NCBI GenBank assembly: GCA_009823395.1
Contig: CM020507.1
Span: 13,878,001-13,942,000 of the forward strand
Direction: 5' to 3'
DNA from: Thamnaconus septentrionalis
Taxonomy: Eukaryota; Chordata; Actinopteri; Tetraodontiformes; Monacanthidae
Length of the DNA: 64,000 nucleotides
Positions 20,225 through 32,705 of this stretch are shown one piece after another; the first letter of the stretch is position 1, and every line of letters begins with the position of its first letter. The notes under the pieces were generated by a model that saw only the letters and a list, made by a program, of their open reading frames with translations, was not told the origin of the DNA and made no database searches. The position numbers and the translations under genes are program-made.

Positions 20225-22297
20225 TCATTTATGAAACTCAGAGAAGCATCCACCCCTGCATAGGTGGACGTTGCATATCTTGCAGCCGAAGACACTCTCG
20301 TGCCGTAGTCCCTTGTTGGTGCAGTTCCTGCAGCGGCGGGAGCGTTCCGACATGCGCTCCAGGCGGTGTCCGTACTCTATGGGTGAGTCTGCGTGTCTCT
20401 TGCGGGCGGCGCGCTCCATGCCCCTCGCCCCCTGGTAGTCTCCGATCAGCTGCTGGGCGAGGCGCACGCGGAAGTGGCGCTGGGTGAACTGCTTGCCGTT
20501 GAAGCCCGCCGGCGGCGTCCCCCCTCGGCTCTCCCTCAGGACGATGTAGGCGTTGACGATGCACAGGTTGACGTAGAACCACAGGAAGTAGCGCCACCAC
20601 TTCCTGCACGGCCGGCCCACCTGGTAGCACTCCCTCAGCTGGTCGCACAGGTCCACGCCCCTCATGTTCTCCTGGTACAGCAGCAGGGGCAGAGGTCGGG
20701 GCACGCCGAGAGACAGACCGGAGCTCTCCATGCTGTCGCTCTCGCCCTCCGCCTCTGCCTCGTGCTGCCGGTGGCCGGGGCTGATGCCCACGATGCCCGG
20801 GGCGCAGTTGGTGGACAGGCAGCTGACCATCCTGGCGTCCCGCGTCACGGTGGCCACCAGGTTGCCCCTCTGGCACTGGTAGAACTCGCCCTGGGACAGC
20901 TTCCCGACGCTGCGGGGCCGCAGCACCTCCGGGTAGCCCCTGCGCCCGGGCTGAGTGGGCCCGCAGGCGTACAGTCCGTCCCTCAGCAGCCGCTGGAGGA
21001 GGGGCACTGAGGTGAAGAAACTGTCCATGAAGACGTGGTGGTGCTGACCCTCCAGGCCGCGCACCAGGGACGTGACCACCCTGTAGCCCAGGGCGGCGGC
21101 CGCCTCGTCGTCGCTGGGCTTGACCACGTAGACCTTGGCCCGGTGGCAGTAGCCCGAGCGCGAGTCGCACAGCATCCACACGGTCAGCCCCTTCCCCAGG
21201 GGCTTGGAGGGCATGTACTGGGCCGGGGGGAAGCGTCCCTTGGCCACGACGGCGCACTTGTCCACGGTCAGGCAGCGGTTGGGCAGGTACGCGTCCCACA
21301 TGGTGTTCTCCACCACGTCGAGCAGGGGCCTGACTTTGAAGAGGCCGTCGTAGCCGCGCTCGCCCCGCGCGGGCTCTGACTCGCGGTCGCACAGCTGGAG
21401 GTACTGCGTGAGCTTCTCAAAGCGCCGCGCCGTCATTGTCTTTTTGAAGCCCGCGTTGCCGATGAAAATGTCACTGGCCCAGTACATGCCCGTGTCCGGA
21501 AGCTGGTTGATGCCCATGAGGATGTTCAGACCCACGTAGGCTTTCATCTCTCTGACATCAGTGGGGTGCCAGTGGGGGTCTGACTTCCCGCTCCTCCTTT
21601 GCCGATAGAGGGCGTATTTGTTTGTTTGTTCTACCATGTGTTCAAAAAGAGAATCTGGGAAGAGTATCCGGAAATAGTCACGGGTGTCAGCGTCGTCCCC
21701 CAGCGAGTGCTGCGGGCCACTGGCGGCGGAGAAGGGTTCGATTGATATCACCTGGTCGGGTTCGCCCCAGAAGTCGGGAGAGCTGCTGTCGTCGTCCAGG
21801 TCGTCTTCCAAGCAGAAAAAACTCCTGCGCTCCTCCTCCTCCTCCAAATCGGAGAAATCAATATCCGAATCGTTCGAGGTGGTGTCGGAGCAGTTGGTGG
21901 AGGTGGAATAATAGCAGTCCTCCGTGTACTCCTCCTCGTCGTGCTTGATCCCATTACTGCCGGTGACCAGAATTATGTTGCAGCCTCCCTCGGCGAGGAA
22001 GCTGGCCGCGTCCGCCGCGGCTGCCGCGCCGGCGAACCCATTCTCAGCCTCGCCGCCGCCACAGCCGCCGCCGCCGCCGTCTTCTTCTTCTTCTTCTTCC
22101 TCCTCCTCCTCGTCGTCGTCTTCCCGCACTCCGTCTTCGTCGTCCGAGTCCGGCTTTCTGTACGGAATTTCGAACCACTTCACATCGGCCGAAAGATTAA
22201 GCGGAGAGTCTTGACCGTCGCACGGCGTGCTACTTTCTGTGTCCGCGCTAGTTTCCAAAATAGTAAAAAGCTCTCTCCCGTTTCTTGCCGTCGCCAT
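20225..22297 (-). CDS. piggyBac transposable element-derived protein (single exon, DDD intact)
   Basis: A 690-residue intronless protein. The N-terminal 200 residues are low-complexity and very acidic (Asp/Glu runs at about 51-72, 119-123 and 150-170, with a Gly/Ala stretch between). Residues about 205-585 are a piggyBac-type DDE transposase core. Catalytic Asp candidates by alignment to the known D268/D346/D447 are D346 (LTVDKCAVVAKGR), D425 (HVFMDSFFTS) and D549 (NMRGVDLCDQL). The WRYFLWFYVNLCIVNAYIV helix follows. The C-terminus is a Cys/His zinc-binding cluster (C656-x2-C, C672-x2-C, H678, C680, C684, H689), as in piggyBac transposases. The glutamate that usually follows the first Asp is Lys. 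Codons are GC-rich, unlike the flanks. No TTAA-flanked terminal repeats were seen, so a domesticated nuclear gene is more likely than a live element. Which PGBD family it belongs to is not decided. Confidence 0.85.
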   Translation of the reverse strand: MATARNGRELFTILETSADTESSTPCDGQDSPLNLSADVKWFEIPYRKPDSDDEDGVREDDDEEEEEEEEEEDGGGGGCGGGEAENGFAGAAAAADAASFLAEGGCNIILVTGSNGIKHDEEEYTEDCYYSTSTNCSDTTSNDSDIDFSDLEEEEERRSFFCLEDDLDDDSSSPDFWGEPDQVISIEPFSAASGPQHSLGDDADTRDYFRILFPDSLFEHMVEQTNKYALYRQRRSGKSDPHWHPTDVREMKAYVGLNILMGINQLPDTGMYWASDIFIGNAGFKKTMTARRFEKLTQYLQLCDRESEPARGERGYDGLFKVRPLLDVVENTMWDAYLPNRCLTVDKCAVVAKGRFPPAQYMPSKPLGKGLTVWMLCDSRSGYCHRAKVYVVKPSDDEAAAALGYRVVTSLVRGLEGQHHHVFMDSFFTSVPLLQRLLRDGLYACGPTQPGRRGYPEVLRPRSVGKLSQGEFYQCQRGNLVATVTRDARMVSCLSTNCAPGIVGISPGHRQHEAEAEGESDSMESSGLSLGVPRPLPLLLYQENMRGVDLCDQLRECYQVGRPCRKWWRYFLWFYVNLCIVNAYIVLRESRGGTPPAGFNGKQFTQRHFRVRLAQQLIGDYQGARGMERAARKRHADSPIEYGHRLERMSERSRRCRNCTNKGLRHESVFGCKICNVHLCRGGCFSEFHK

Positions 22298-22700
22298 GTC
22301 GGGGTATTAAAGTGCCCCTGCATGAGTCTTTTTATGTATTATTTTCTCAACGTGGGGAAATAATCGCACAAAGTGGCCATCCGAAACGAGCCGATGTGCA
22401 CTTAACGGCAGCCTCCCCGTGAAAAAACTTGCTGGTCGCGGACCTATGCGGCGTCTATAAGCTTGATTCTCATTGTTTCCGCTCCTGGGTTTTCTGGGCT
22501 TTGTAGCGCAGTGTGGCCGCAGACGTCAGAAGCTGCATGCATGTCCTGCTTTGTAGGGCGTTTTGCGACTGCAGCTGGTGGGGTTGCTAGTTCGCTAGGC
22601 TGGCAGATGGCCGCTTGCTGTTCTAATGCCCGCTGGCATTCACCGCTATCAATAAGCCGGATACCCATCTCCGAGGCCGTGGAGACATACAAACCACTGC
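22298..22700 (-). promoter_or_regulatory. CpG-bearing 5' flank of the piggyBac-derived gene
   Basis: Sequence upstream of the minus-strand start is CpG-containing (22375-22680) and ends at an A-run at 22703. No TATA box was recognised. A CpG promoter is inferred from position. Confidence 0.35.
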
Positions 22701-22718
22701 GTTAAAAAAAAAAAAAAA

Positions 22719-25070
22719 AAGATAAATAACAAACACGATAATCTAAATGTGTTAATCAACCATAGAAGCAAAGCCCGGAACGTAAACACTTTTCTATTTC
22801 ACGTCACTTCACATATTGAATACAAAGGCTTTTGTTGTTGTTCAAATGCAAATTAAAAAAAAAAGTTTAATAAACTCCGACTGCGTGTATTTATGACAGG
22901 AAGTGTTGTTTATTGAGCCTGGCGTTTTGATGGAAATAAACTAAATGGACGCCGTCACATCACACACAGCTCCATCTCTGTCCCTCTGCTAATCAGGCAA
23001 CACTCTAAACTCAGGGAGAGGAGCAGCTTGTTCATTCATAAACATGCTTCTTCCCTCTGACAGGTTCCTACATGAATCTGCAGCCCTATAGGCTATTGTG
23101 GAATTAGGGACCTCCCTCTATTTTCTCCGTGTGGGCAGATACTAGTGTGTTTTATGCCCAGGCTCACAGGGCTCTCACCGATGATACACTGATTGACCCT
23201 CCCTGCCAGGTGTGACATTTCCATTCTCCACTGACCTTGATCCATTTGAAGCTATTATTTTTTTTTTCTCTCTGTGAGGAAAATCACACATCACATCGCC
23301 AACACACTCTGAAATAAACCTGTTGCTTTCTTAGCCTCATATGGGCCAACCTACAACCTGTAACCATAGCTGTATTTACTTATGAAAAATAACAAATAAA
23401 TACAATTTACAAAAATGACTCCTGTGTCCCTCGTGAGACTATGTGATGTGATACAACAGCGTTGGCTGATTCAGCAGTGTTTTGTTTTTGTTTTTTTCAG
23501 TGAAGTGCATTATCCATCTATTTATCTCTTTTAAAACAGACTCAAAATGTAGTATCAGACATGTATACATTGTAAGAAATAACACACGTGTGTCAGCAAA
23601 CAAAGAACCAGATTTTAATTTCTAAACATGTTATGCTCTTGTTGTACACTGGAACGTCTGTTGATCTTCTGGAGGAGGCAATCGCCAAGTCATATCTTCT
23701 CCATTGTGGAGGGGTGGAGTTCAGGGTTGCAGGAAGGGTCCCTTCCAAATTCTTTTAGCTGTGGCCTGAGACTTCATGGCTGGCTGAGCACCGGGTCGCT
23801 GCCCCTGGGCCCTGCAGCAGAGGCAACAATTTATGTGTCCAGCCTCACTATCTTATTGCACAGATTCTTGTTGTCTCTGTGGTATCGTGTTGCCTCTCTG
23901 CGGCTGCAGGCCTTTTTTGCGCCTTGTTTCTGCATGAGAGGTAGTGAAGCTGGGGCTGCGCCTAGCAGCCGACGCTGGGAACCAGTACGCTGGAAAACAG
24001 TGGAAAATAAGGGAGGTTGTGGACCTCCGATATCCAGCCCAAAAATAGAAGTAAGGGGGGGAAAAAATGGCTCACTCCAGCGTTTCCAGGCCCCTGGAGC
24101 AGAGTGCTGCAGCAGACCCCTCAGAGACTCTCGCGGTGGGGTGGAGAGACGCCGACCAATGAGAGCTCAGGCGCTCATGTGTATGTGGGTGTGAGTGTGG
24201 CTGTGGCTGTGCGGCTAACTCAGCTCCTCCACGACTCAGATCCTGTTCTCATGGATGATCTCAGAGATGGTTTCAGTGTGTGCAGGCGCCTAACTAGCAT
24301 GGGAGCAATGCAAATGGTGCAATCACCAGAGCTCATGCAGCTCCCTTGCTTGGGTCTTCTCACCTTTGTTCCGTCTCTGTTAGTGTGAGTGTGTGTATTT
24401 TTATGCTATGTGCTTGTTTACTGTACAGTACTCTACTGTCACTGTCCTCTGCCTGGGCTAATGTGAAAGCACATATTCCGTGCTGGGAGTAAATCAGATA
24501 GTACACTATGAATAAGAACATCTGACATTGTTGTACAGCTTCAAAAAGAGTTTGAAAGGTAATTTTTCGGATCAGTTTGCCTGATATTTTCTGTATATTT
24601 TCACTGTCATTGTACCTGTCAAACGGTCTGACAAAGAAGTTAAACTCAAACTGATATGACGTGTGAGTACTGATGTGAGTAGTATGTAATACTGACCTCC
24701 CAAAACTCTCATCTAGTTCTAGGCTACAGTGATATAGCGCCCTCTTGTGGTATAAAAGTAAATTCTTCGCAGCTTGTTGGCACAGATGAAGTATTTATTT
24801 ATTTATTTATTTTTAAAATCTGCTTTATGTATGTTTTGTGCTAACGAATTGAACTGCACCAATGTGTTGATTACTAAGACAAAATACAACAATTAAGATC
24901 ATCCATGTGAAAATTGAATTAAAAAAAATGTGTTTTATTTCCATTTATTTGTATGTCCACAAAAGTCACCAGTGTTTGCAAATACTATTTACTCCACAGC
25001 AGTAATTTTACAAATATATATTAAAAATAAATTTGGCTGTAAACATTTGATTGAGGTAAAAAAAAAAAAA
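22719..25070. other. Intergenic, no gene recognised
   Basis: Mixed AT-rich sequence with short open frames lacking domains or splice structure. A TTTA microsatellite is at about 24793-24812. The frame at 23628-24194 has no recognisable similarity and no supporting signals. Confidence 0.5.
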
Positions 25071-25162
25071 ATCAATGTCAACACTGAACAACTCTTTCCA
25101 TATGTACAGAGGCTGTCTTTACTGTTTATCAAGGCAAATAAGCCTAACATCTCAATTCTTCT

Positions 25163-25525
25163 GATGGTGTCTGATAGTGCAGTGGTTAGGGACATCGCCT
25201 CGGGTTTGATTCCGGGCCTGGGACCTCTTTTTGTGGAGTTTGCATGTTCTCCCTGTGTCTGCATGGGTTCTCTCCAGGTTCTCTGGCTTTCTCTCACAGT
25301 CCAAAAACATGAATGTGAGGTGAATTGGAAACTCTAAATTGACAGTAGGTGTGTGTGTGAGAGCGAATGGTTGTTTGTCTTTGTTTTTATCTCTATGTGG
25401 TCCTGCGATGAACTGTCGACTTGTGCAGGGTGTCACCCTGCCCTTGCTCTGTGACAGCTGGGGTAGGCTCCAGCAGACCCCCGTGACCCTGATTTCAGGC
25501 TGATATCCATCCATCCATCAAAAGT
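25163..25525 (+). repeat. Fish tRNA-headed SINE-like repeat, copy 1
   Basis: The order of blocks is typical of a very common fish repeat: GTGCAGTGGTTAGGGACATC, then TTTGCATGTTCTCCCTGTGT, CACAGTCCAAAAACATGAATG, GGGGTAGGCTCCAGCAGACC and a CCATCCATCCATC end. The pol III B box is degraded (GGGTTTGATTCC). Family name not assigned. Confidence 0.7.
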
Positions 25526-25624
25526 GAATGGATGGATATCAACGTTGAATGATTCTTTTCATATGTACAGAGGCTGTCTTTACTGTTAACAAGGCAAATA
25601 AGCACAACATCTCAATTCTTCGTG

Positions 25625-25935
25625 TCTGCTGGGGCAGTGGTCAGCGCTGTCGCCTCACAGCAAGAAGGTTGCGGGTTCGATCCCGGGGCTGGGGCCTTTC
25701 TGTTTGGAGTTTGCATGTTCTGTGTTTTTGTGTCTGTGTGAGTTTTCTCCGGGTACTCTGGCTTACTCCCACAGTCCAAAAACATGCATGTGAGGTGAAC
25801 TGGGACCTTTAATCTGTGTGCGTGGCACTGCAATGAAGTGGCAACCTCTCCAGAGTGTTGCCTTCCCCCAACCGCCAGTTGGGATAGGCTCCAGCTGATA
25901 ACCGGGAGTAACCGGGAATAGAAGATGGATGGAAC
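25625..25935 (+). repeat. Fish tRNA-headed SINE-like repeat, copy 2
   Basis: Same block order as copy 1 with a better tRNA-like head: GGGCAGTGGTCAGCGCTGTC (A-box region) and GGGTTCGATCCC (B box, about 25674-25685). It continues to GGGATAGGCTCCAGCTGATA and ends GAAGATGGATGGA. It and copy 1 share about 75 bases of unique flank upstream, so the pair is a tandem duplication. Confidence 0.75.
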
Positions 25936-26789
25936 CCTGTCTTCTGTCAACCTGTAGCTGACGGTGAACAGGGGTTTATTTGCTTAGTTTTGCCACAAGA
26001 TGGAGGTAGAGTACACATTTTAACCACCAGACGAAAGGAGACGTCTCAAGAAGGTTTGAGAAATATTAGTAGCACAGGTCTAAATCCATACTTACAAAGA
26101 AATGGGAAAAAAATAAAAAATAAAAAAAAAAGCTAAACTTTGCATTTTTGTATTTCTTCCTTTCACATGCTTCACACCTACTTAGCTGTTGTTTGCATGT
26201 GTTCATCCCTCAGAATGTGGTGCTGGTCAATGACTCATGGACACTGTGGATAAAACCTCAACTTTTTGTTACAGTCTTATATTAGGGCTTCAGTTAGTTA
26301 TGGCCAAGTCTAGAACATACTCATCCAGGTTGTTGCAATATTTCATTTAAGAACTTTCTTTGTAATTGATGCCATGTGTGCCACCATTTGAAAACACCTT
26401 GTTTGACATCTTCAGAATCTCAGAATCATTCAAAATTAATTAGAAATATGTTTACTGGCACATATAGACCAATAGAAAAGGTATGATATCTTGCATTAAT
26501 CCATATATGTAGTTATATTTGGGCTTTAGGAGGGATGTGCAAAGTGTTATGTGCCTGTAAGAAGTAAAGCCAAGTTAGTCAACAACGGTAAACAATGTAC
26601 AAATGGGAAAAAAAAAGTATTTTAATACCCTGTGTTTACTGTATGTAAGTGCAAATCACTCAGGGCACAACAATACATTCACCACCGAATTTTCATAATA
26701 ATTGTAAGTAAGTCTGTTTGATGGAAGCCTTTGTGCATCCGCCCCTTGTTTAATGCAAAGCTGTGTTTTATCTCAAGAATCTTACAGAT

Positions 26790-27120
26790 GATGATAGTGG
26801 TGGTGGTGGTGGTGATGATGATGATGATGATGATGAGCCTCTGTGTGGTGTTTGCATTTCCTTTCTGTTGTTTCTGTGTGGGTTCTCTCTGGTGACTACG
26901 GTTTACATTTTTAGATTTTATGTCAGGCTTATGATGAACTCTAAAATTGGCTGTAGGTGTGAGTGATTGCGTCAAGTTGTTTATATCTTTGTGTATATTG
27001 GTTCTGAGAAGAACTGACAACATGTGTGGGCCCCAATACAGCTGGGATAGGCTCTGTCCTACACTGGGAATTTGAGTGTGGGACCAGAGGAGATAATGAG
27101 ACAATGGCTGGAATGATGGG
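26790..27120 (+). repeat. Fish SINE-like repeat, degenerate copy 3, with (TGG)(TGA) tract
   Basis: After a GGT/GATGAT microsatellite (about 26796-26835) there are degraded blocks of the same repeat: GTTTGCATTTCC, GTGTGGGTTCTCTC, CAGCTGGGATAGGCTC, GGAATGATGGG. Older than copies 1 and 2. Confidence 0.55.
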
Positions 27121-27124
27121 TTAA

Positions 27125-30100
27125 AAAAAAAAAAAAAGTTGATCTCTGTATGCAGGTAGACTGATTTCCTAGATTCTTAAAATATGTTTTAAAAGGTGTA
27201 TATTGTATCGCAGGTGCCTTTTTTCAACTATCTATGTGGATACTGTTGTTGTTTACATATGATGAGCTGGTAGAGCATCAAGAACCATGAGCACTTGAAC
27301 TTGCACTTGTGCAAGAAGGTCCTGAGAGGAGAAGATGGCAGCCCTGGGAAACAATCAATAGACGGTCAACACGTTTTTCAGAGGAATGTGTCACTAATCC
27401 TCAAACAAATGTTAATAGTTATTGGCCCTCTTTGGTTAAATCCATGAGGAAGTGCAGAACAAGGCAGCTGGTTTTAAACAGAAGTAATTCTGCATGTGTG
27501 CATCTGGTTGATTTTGAGCTCTGATGACTGGTTTATCCTATCTATGCCTTGTTACTACTTTATCATCCATCAATCGGCCTCCGTTGCGACAGTGTTTCAC
27601 AGATTGCAATAGATGCTCACTTTAATTACATCCAAATGGCACTCCAAATGGGAAATATCGACAAACGAATTGCGGGTGTTGTCGAGGGTTATTTATCAGT
27701 GCAGGAAACAAACACTGGCCTGAGTTTGCTGGCACATGTTTGCAGCGTGCTATCCAAGCTAGGTATCAATCATTCTCAGTGGTTATTTAGCAGCCGTTCT
27801 AAACAACAGAGGGTACAGTACCAGGGATTTAGTCGATGTATCTGTGCTTTGTAACATCCTGAAGTTAGGATCAAAGGATTATTGCTCGCATTCTGTGCTT
27901 CCTACTTTCTAGGATTTGTGGGCACATGCAGTGATTTCATGTGTTACTGCATGTGTGCCCACTTACACAACTTTGTGAAATAATCCAAACTGTTATGCAG
28001 GATATTTGGGAAGCAGATTTCCGTTGCACAGCTGGATCGGAGACAGATAACTTTTCCAACTTGTGGCTTTGTGTTGCAATTGTCTATCAAATAACTTACC
28101 ATTTGTGCATCTGGTGGTGGAGCAAAAAGGGTTTGGCTGTAATTAGCTAGAACAAGTGGACTGGACACACAGCGTGCAAAACTAAACCAAATTTGTTTGA
28201 TTCATCGCTGTTCATTGTCCCCGCTGTAATTTACCACATTGTGTGCTTGTGCTTTGGTGATTAAAACCTGTTAAAAACCACATGCAGGCCTAACATCAAC
28301 AAACATTTTGATTATTTATGAAAGACAGGAAAAGCTCTCATGTCAGTCCAGTGCCTTGGACTGTTATTACGCAAGGAAGCTTGTAAGCCTCTGCTTGTGT
28401 CTCCCCTCTTCCACTGGAGAGCCGTCCAGTGGGTCCTGTGCAGTCCTCTTAATGCTGCCGCCTCTTGTCAAGGCAGTAGAGGGAGGAAGTGACCACATGT
28501 GGACCTTGTTACCAACCCTTCATGCAGGCTGCAGGTCACACAACAAGGCCGTGCGTGGGGTGCCGCATGTGTGTGTGTGAGAGGGAAACGCTACAAAATG
28601 TCTATAATCCCGGTGCACAACTATTACCGCTCTTCTAAAGTTGTATTTCATGATGCCTACCACTGTAATTACCGACTATGAGTAAATTACCCAGTGCCAC
28701 CACAGCCTCTATTAAGATCAAATTAAAAGAGCCGTACGTATTGTCGGATTTGTTCTGTCCAGCTGCTGAGGCCAGTTTTTAAACAGGAAGGAAAGACCCT
28801 GTGTGTGCGTGCATGGTTGTATGTGCGCGTGTGTGTTCTTTAGGGCAATCTCTCAAAGAGTTGCCTTAAGGTGAAGAGGACCTGTCCCTTGAAATAAAAA
28901 GGACTAATGGACAGAAATGTGAATCTGAACCTAAACATTCTCATGGGTTTAGCAAACAAAGACGATCCGGGGGAGTGTTTCAACGCGAGCGAACCTCACA
29001 TCCCCCGTGCGAGTGTTTGCGCTCAAGACAAACTATTTGCCGAGCCCTCTGTAAACCAGAGGTGATCATTTTCGCCAGTTATCACGGCTGCAAGCGTTTC
29101 AGGGCTGAGAGAGAGTGAGTGATACATCTGCACGGGGGCCCAGTTTGTTTCAAACTGTCAAGCGAGAGTCAAGGCAGATGACGCGACGGGGATGCGCTTC
29201 AGGCGTTGCACCTCGAAAGAGAGTTTCTCAGTTGTTTTGCTGCGTCGCGTGCCTAGCCAGGAGGCCTGTTACGACAAGACATGATGTCCCTCGCTCAGCC
29301 CGAGTCATGTCTGAGACACTGGTAGGAGGACAGAGAAGTCTTTGTGGCACGGTCGGCTCCCACCGCTAAAAAAAAACGTTGCCTCATCTGGGCAGGAACG
29401 TTCCTTCCTCTCACTTCACAGCACACCGGTTAAGCTGAGTGAAACTTGACCCCGTTATGGGTAGATGCCACAGTCTTACAAGGACATTCTGCCATTAAAA
29501 AAAAATCAATGGAAAAATAAAACAATTGTGAACCTCCTCCCCTCAAAAAGCAAGACGATAAGTGTTAATCGTGTCTAACGCAACTGTATCACAGTTTGTG
29601 ATTTTAGTGTTAACTCTGAGCGATCTATCTTCAAAAACCCCAATCTGAATAATTTCCCAAACACGTCACCAGTCAGAGGCGCCTTGCGTAGATAGCTAGC
29701 GTCAGAGTTGCTTTTTCAAAGGAAACATAATTTCCCATAACTTCTCAGTATATGACCAACGAACAAAATATCCCACAGACATGTGTGACAATCTGTCTGG
29801 CGTGTCTGGTTGGGGGAGGTGAGCCCAAAAGAATTTTTTTGCACTGACTCATTTTCTTAGAATTCCCTCATTTTCTCTTATTTGCTGTGGTTCACAGAGG
29901 CTCTGCACGTCCTAAATTTGTCTCAATGTAATTTATCTCCCGCCCACGTCAAGAGCATTACAGTTCACACAAGAGTGTTATTTCAGTTGTCTCTTGTGCT
30001 TCCATATAAGTACAACACAGATTTCATTGGATATTTACCAGCGTTTGGTCAGCACAGTTATCTGATTCAGCTGACAAAAGTTCTGCAAATTCCCAACTTT

Positions 30101-30300
30101 CAATCTGAAATGACTTTAGTACCATTGGCAAAGGCTGAAAGTAGCTAACGACACACAGATTTCAGACAATATTTCGCCTTCTTTAACATTGTACAAACAA
30201 AAAGTCTTGATAATAATATATAAGCAAAAGAAAACATGATTAAACTCAAGTGGGGTTTAAGCGGAGTTCAATGGGAGCACCTGAGAAAAGGTCTGATGTC
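27125..30300. other. Intergenic, no gene recognised
   Basis: No exon, RNA gene or named repeat could be supported. Several open frames of 60-100 codons look random. Confidence 0.5.
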
Positions 30301-30319
30301 AAACATTGTTTTAACTTGA

Positions 30320-30545
30320 GTTCAATGAATCAATGTACTTTTATTGATTAAGTGCTAAATCAAATACAAAGGCATCTCCAAGTTCTTTATATGATTAAAG
30401 AGTCACTGATCCATCCACAGGAAGCATGAGCGATCAGGAAGTAGCCAGGAAAAAGTCCCCAGAGGGAAGAAACCTCAAGCAGACCCTGATTTTGGAGGGC
30501 AGCCATCTGCTTTGAATGATTGGGGTGACAAAGAAATAGAAAAGA
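30320..30545 (+). repeat. Fish dispersed repeat fragment
   Basis: GTGCTAAATCAAATACAAAGGCATCTCC...CAGAGGGAAGAAACCTCAAGCAGACC...GCCATCTGCTTTGAATGATT resembles a widespread percomorph repeat (GGGAAGAAACCTCAGGCAGAACC, GACCATCTGC types). Family not named. Confidence 0.5.
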
Positions 30546-32700
30546 AAAATTAAAAAAAAAAAAAAAATTAAGAGAAAGATAGAAGTAATGTTAGAGTGGT
30601 GGGCAGGCTGGAGTCACTATGAGTTACGAGACATCAGCACTCACTTAAGATCCTCTAAAAAGTGAGTTTTGACCCTACATACAAGATTGCAAAGAGCAAT
30701 CGTGACCCACATATCTGCGAGACGTTTGATCCCCAAAGCCGCCTAGTTGTTTGGGAGTGCGGAGAGGTCATCTGGCAGAGGAATGCCACCAGGAAAATAA
30801 ATAAGAAATGCATACAGTTTACTTTAAGGTCGAAAACTCATCTTCCTGCTTGTGTGACCTGACAGGTCATGTGGCGAAAATTCTCTTTGTAGATAATTTG
30901 TTTGGCACAGATAAACAGTTTGAGGAAACTGGAGTGTCAAAGACTAACTTAAAGCATCAATGATGAGTATCTTCAACGCACAAACACTCAAAGGTTAATA
31001 AGTCTTGTTGTTAATAAAATGACACTAAAATCTTATGGGATGGGATTAAATGGAACATTCAGGATTACTGCACATCACTAAAACTGAATAAATGCACCTT
31101 GTAAAAAACACAAAAAATATTAGAAAAAGGAAAACAAAACACTGGATGAACCTTCTACCACATCTGAAGCCCACACTTGGTGCAAAGGGCAACACAAGAC
31201 GCACATCACCATCCTATGTAAAGACGTCAGAATTGTAACTGTTTTAATAGCTTTATAGAAGCCTTTTCATCTCCTCAAGTCTAGCGTCAGTGTGACTTCC
31301 TGAATGCAACCCTTGAATCAATATCCTCATTATTTTCTGAGGTGGACACACAGCTGATGCATCTCACAGTGATGGACATTTGACAGAATTTCAAGTTTGC
31401 TCATGTGTTTATGTATTCACGCCAGATGTTGAGCACCACCGCTGAGCCTTGCTGATGCAGTACATGTGCTCAGACCCACCTGGAGAGGTCCACGACTGGC
31501 GGCCCGCTCCAACTGGACCGCTCCGACCTCCGAGTTTATGGAGAGCAGCAGTAAAACAGATGAAACACTACAAGCCATTGATAGTCGAAGCGTCCAGAGA
31601 GGGAGACGCGTCCCTGCGGAGAGGATCGCGGACTCATTATCGCTTACGCGGGACAGATGCCGTAAATCAAAGAGCTTTACAGGGTGACTTCAGGTGGGGA
31701 AGGCAGGAAGCACGAGTAAGTTAAAATGAGAGATGATTATTTAATTATTACAGACGCTTTCCACATGTCACCAGCCTCGACTGTTGTAAAGTTCCACAGC
31801 GTTTAAAGTGAAAATGTCACTGCTCCTTGCTGCCCATCCAGAGCCATTACGCAGAGCCATTACCCAACCTAGCTTTTCGGCGAAAAGCGCTATAGGCCAA
31901 TCACATGTATTGACTTCCAGTAACATCTCCTGCAGGACTTGTTGAGTAAGCCTGCAACAACAATGGGCTGTTTGAGACTCGGCTGGTGTGCGGCCATCTA
32001 GTGTCTGGCACAATCGACGTCTCCTGAATGAGCCTTTTCTTCTCAAACCAGATCACGACTTATAATATGCCACAGAGTTCATATTATTGCACACCGACAT
32101 AAAATGTTGTGTCATCAATCGGGTTGATTCAGATTGGATTTTAATGTGAGCGCAAGCCACTGGGTGCAGGCTGACAGTCAAAAATATATCCTGCAGTGCC
32201 AGATGTGCCCTAGATCTGTCAGATTTATTTGATGTGCCTGTAGAATGGATGATGATTGGACACTTCTTCTGGTCATCACGTTTCCTGAGAGCTGAGCAGT
32301 TTTTGCACCACGCACACAATCTGACAATAAGATCACTTAACAGCAAGGTTAAACTGCTTGAGGCTTCGTATTGGTGTTGCTAACGCAGACACTTGCTGGT
32401 CACCGACACCCCAAGTTGGGCCGTTGTGTACAGGGGAGATGTGCAATATTGACACCAAGCGTTAAAAATGGATGCTGTGGCCCAGATTCAAAAGACAAGG
32501 AGAAGCATTGGGAGTCTCTTCACCACTTCGTGATGTTTTGGGGGGCAAAACTACTTCCTGCTCTCCACAGAAATTGCTAGGTTGCTCTTGTAGCTGCACT
32601 TTTGCATTCTCACACTTCTGCATAAATCACACTGGAGCTATTTCTCACGGCAGTTACGCTACTTGAACAAGCCATTTTAGTGTAGAAAACATGTTTGTTC
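30546..32700. other. Intergenic, no gene recognised
   Basis: Nothing supportable apart from short A-runs. Confidence 0.5.
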
Positions 32701-32705
32701 TGTTT

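Noticed and set aside
20238..21392. 384-codon second frame inside the piggyBac-derived gene
   Set aside because: An Arg/Pro/Gly-rich shadow of the GC-rich true frame, with no domain.
20100..22450. Live piggyBac element with TTAA and terminal repeats
   Set aside because: No matched CCCT-type inverted ends next to TTAA were seen on both sides by eye.
23628..24194. 188-codon plus-strand frame
   Set aside because: No family resemblance, no exon signals, no conserved-looking segments.
25630..25690. Possible tRNA gene (A and B box text)
   Set aside because: The B box is present but the flanking text is the body of a SINE and no full cloverleaf follows.
25152..25950. Minus- and plus-strand frames of 90-135 codons
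   Set aside because: They are translations of the SINE-like repeats.
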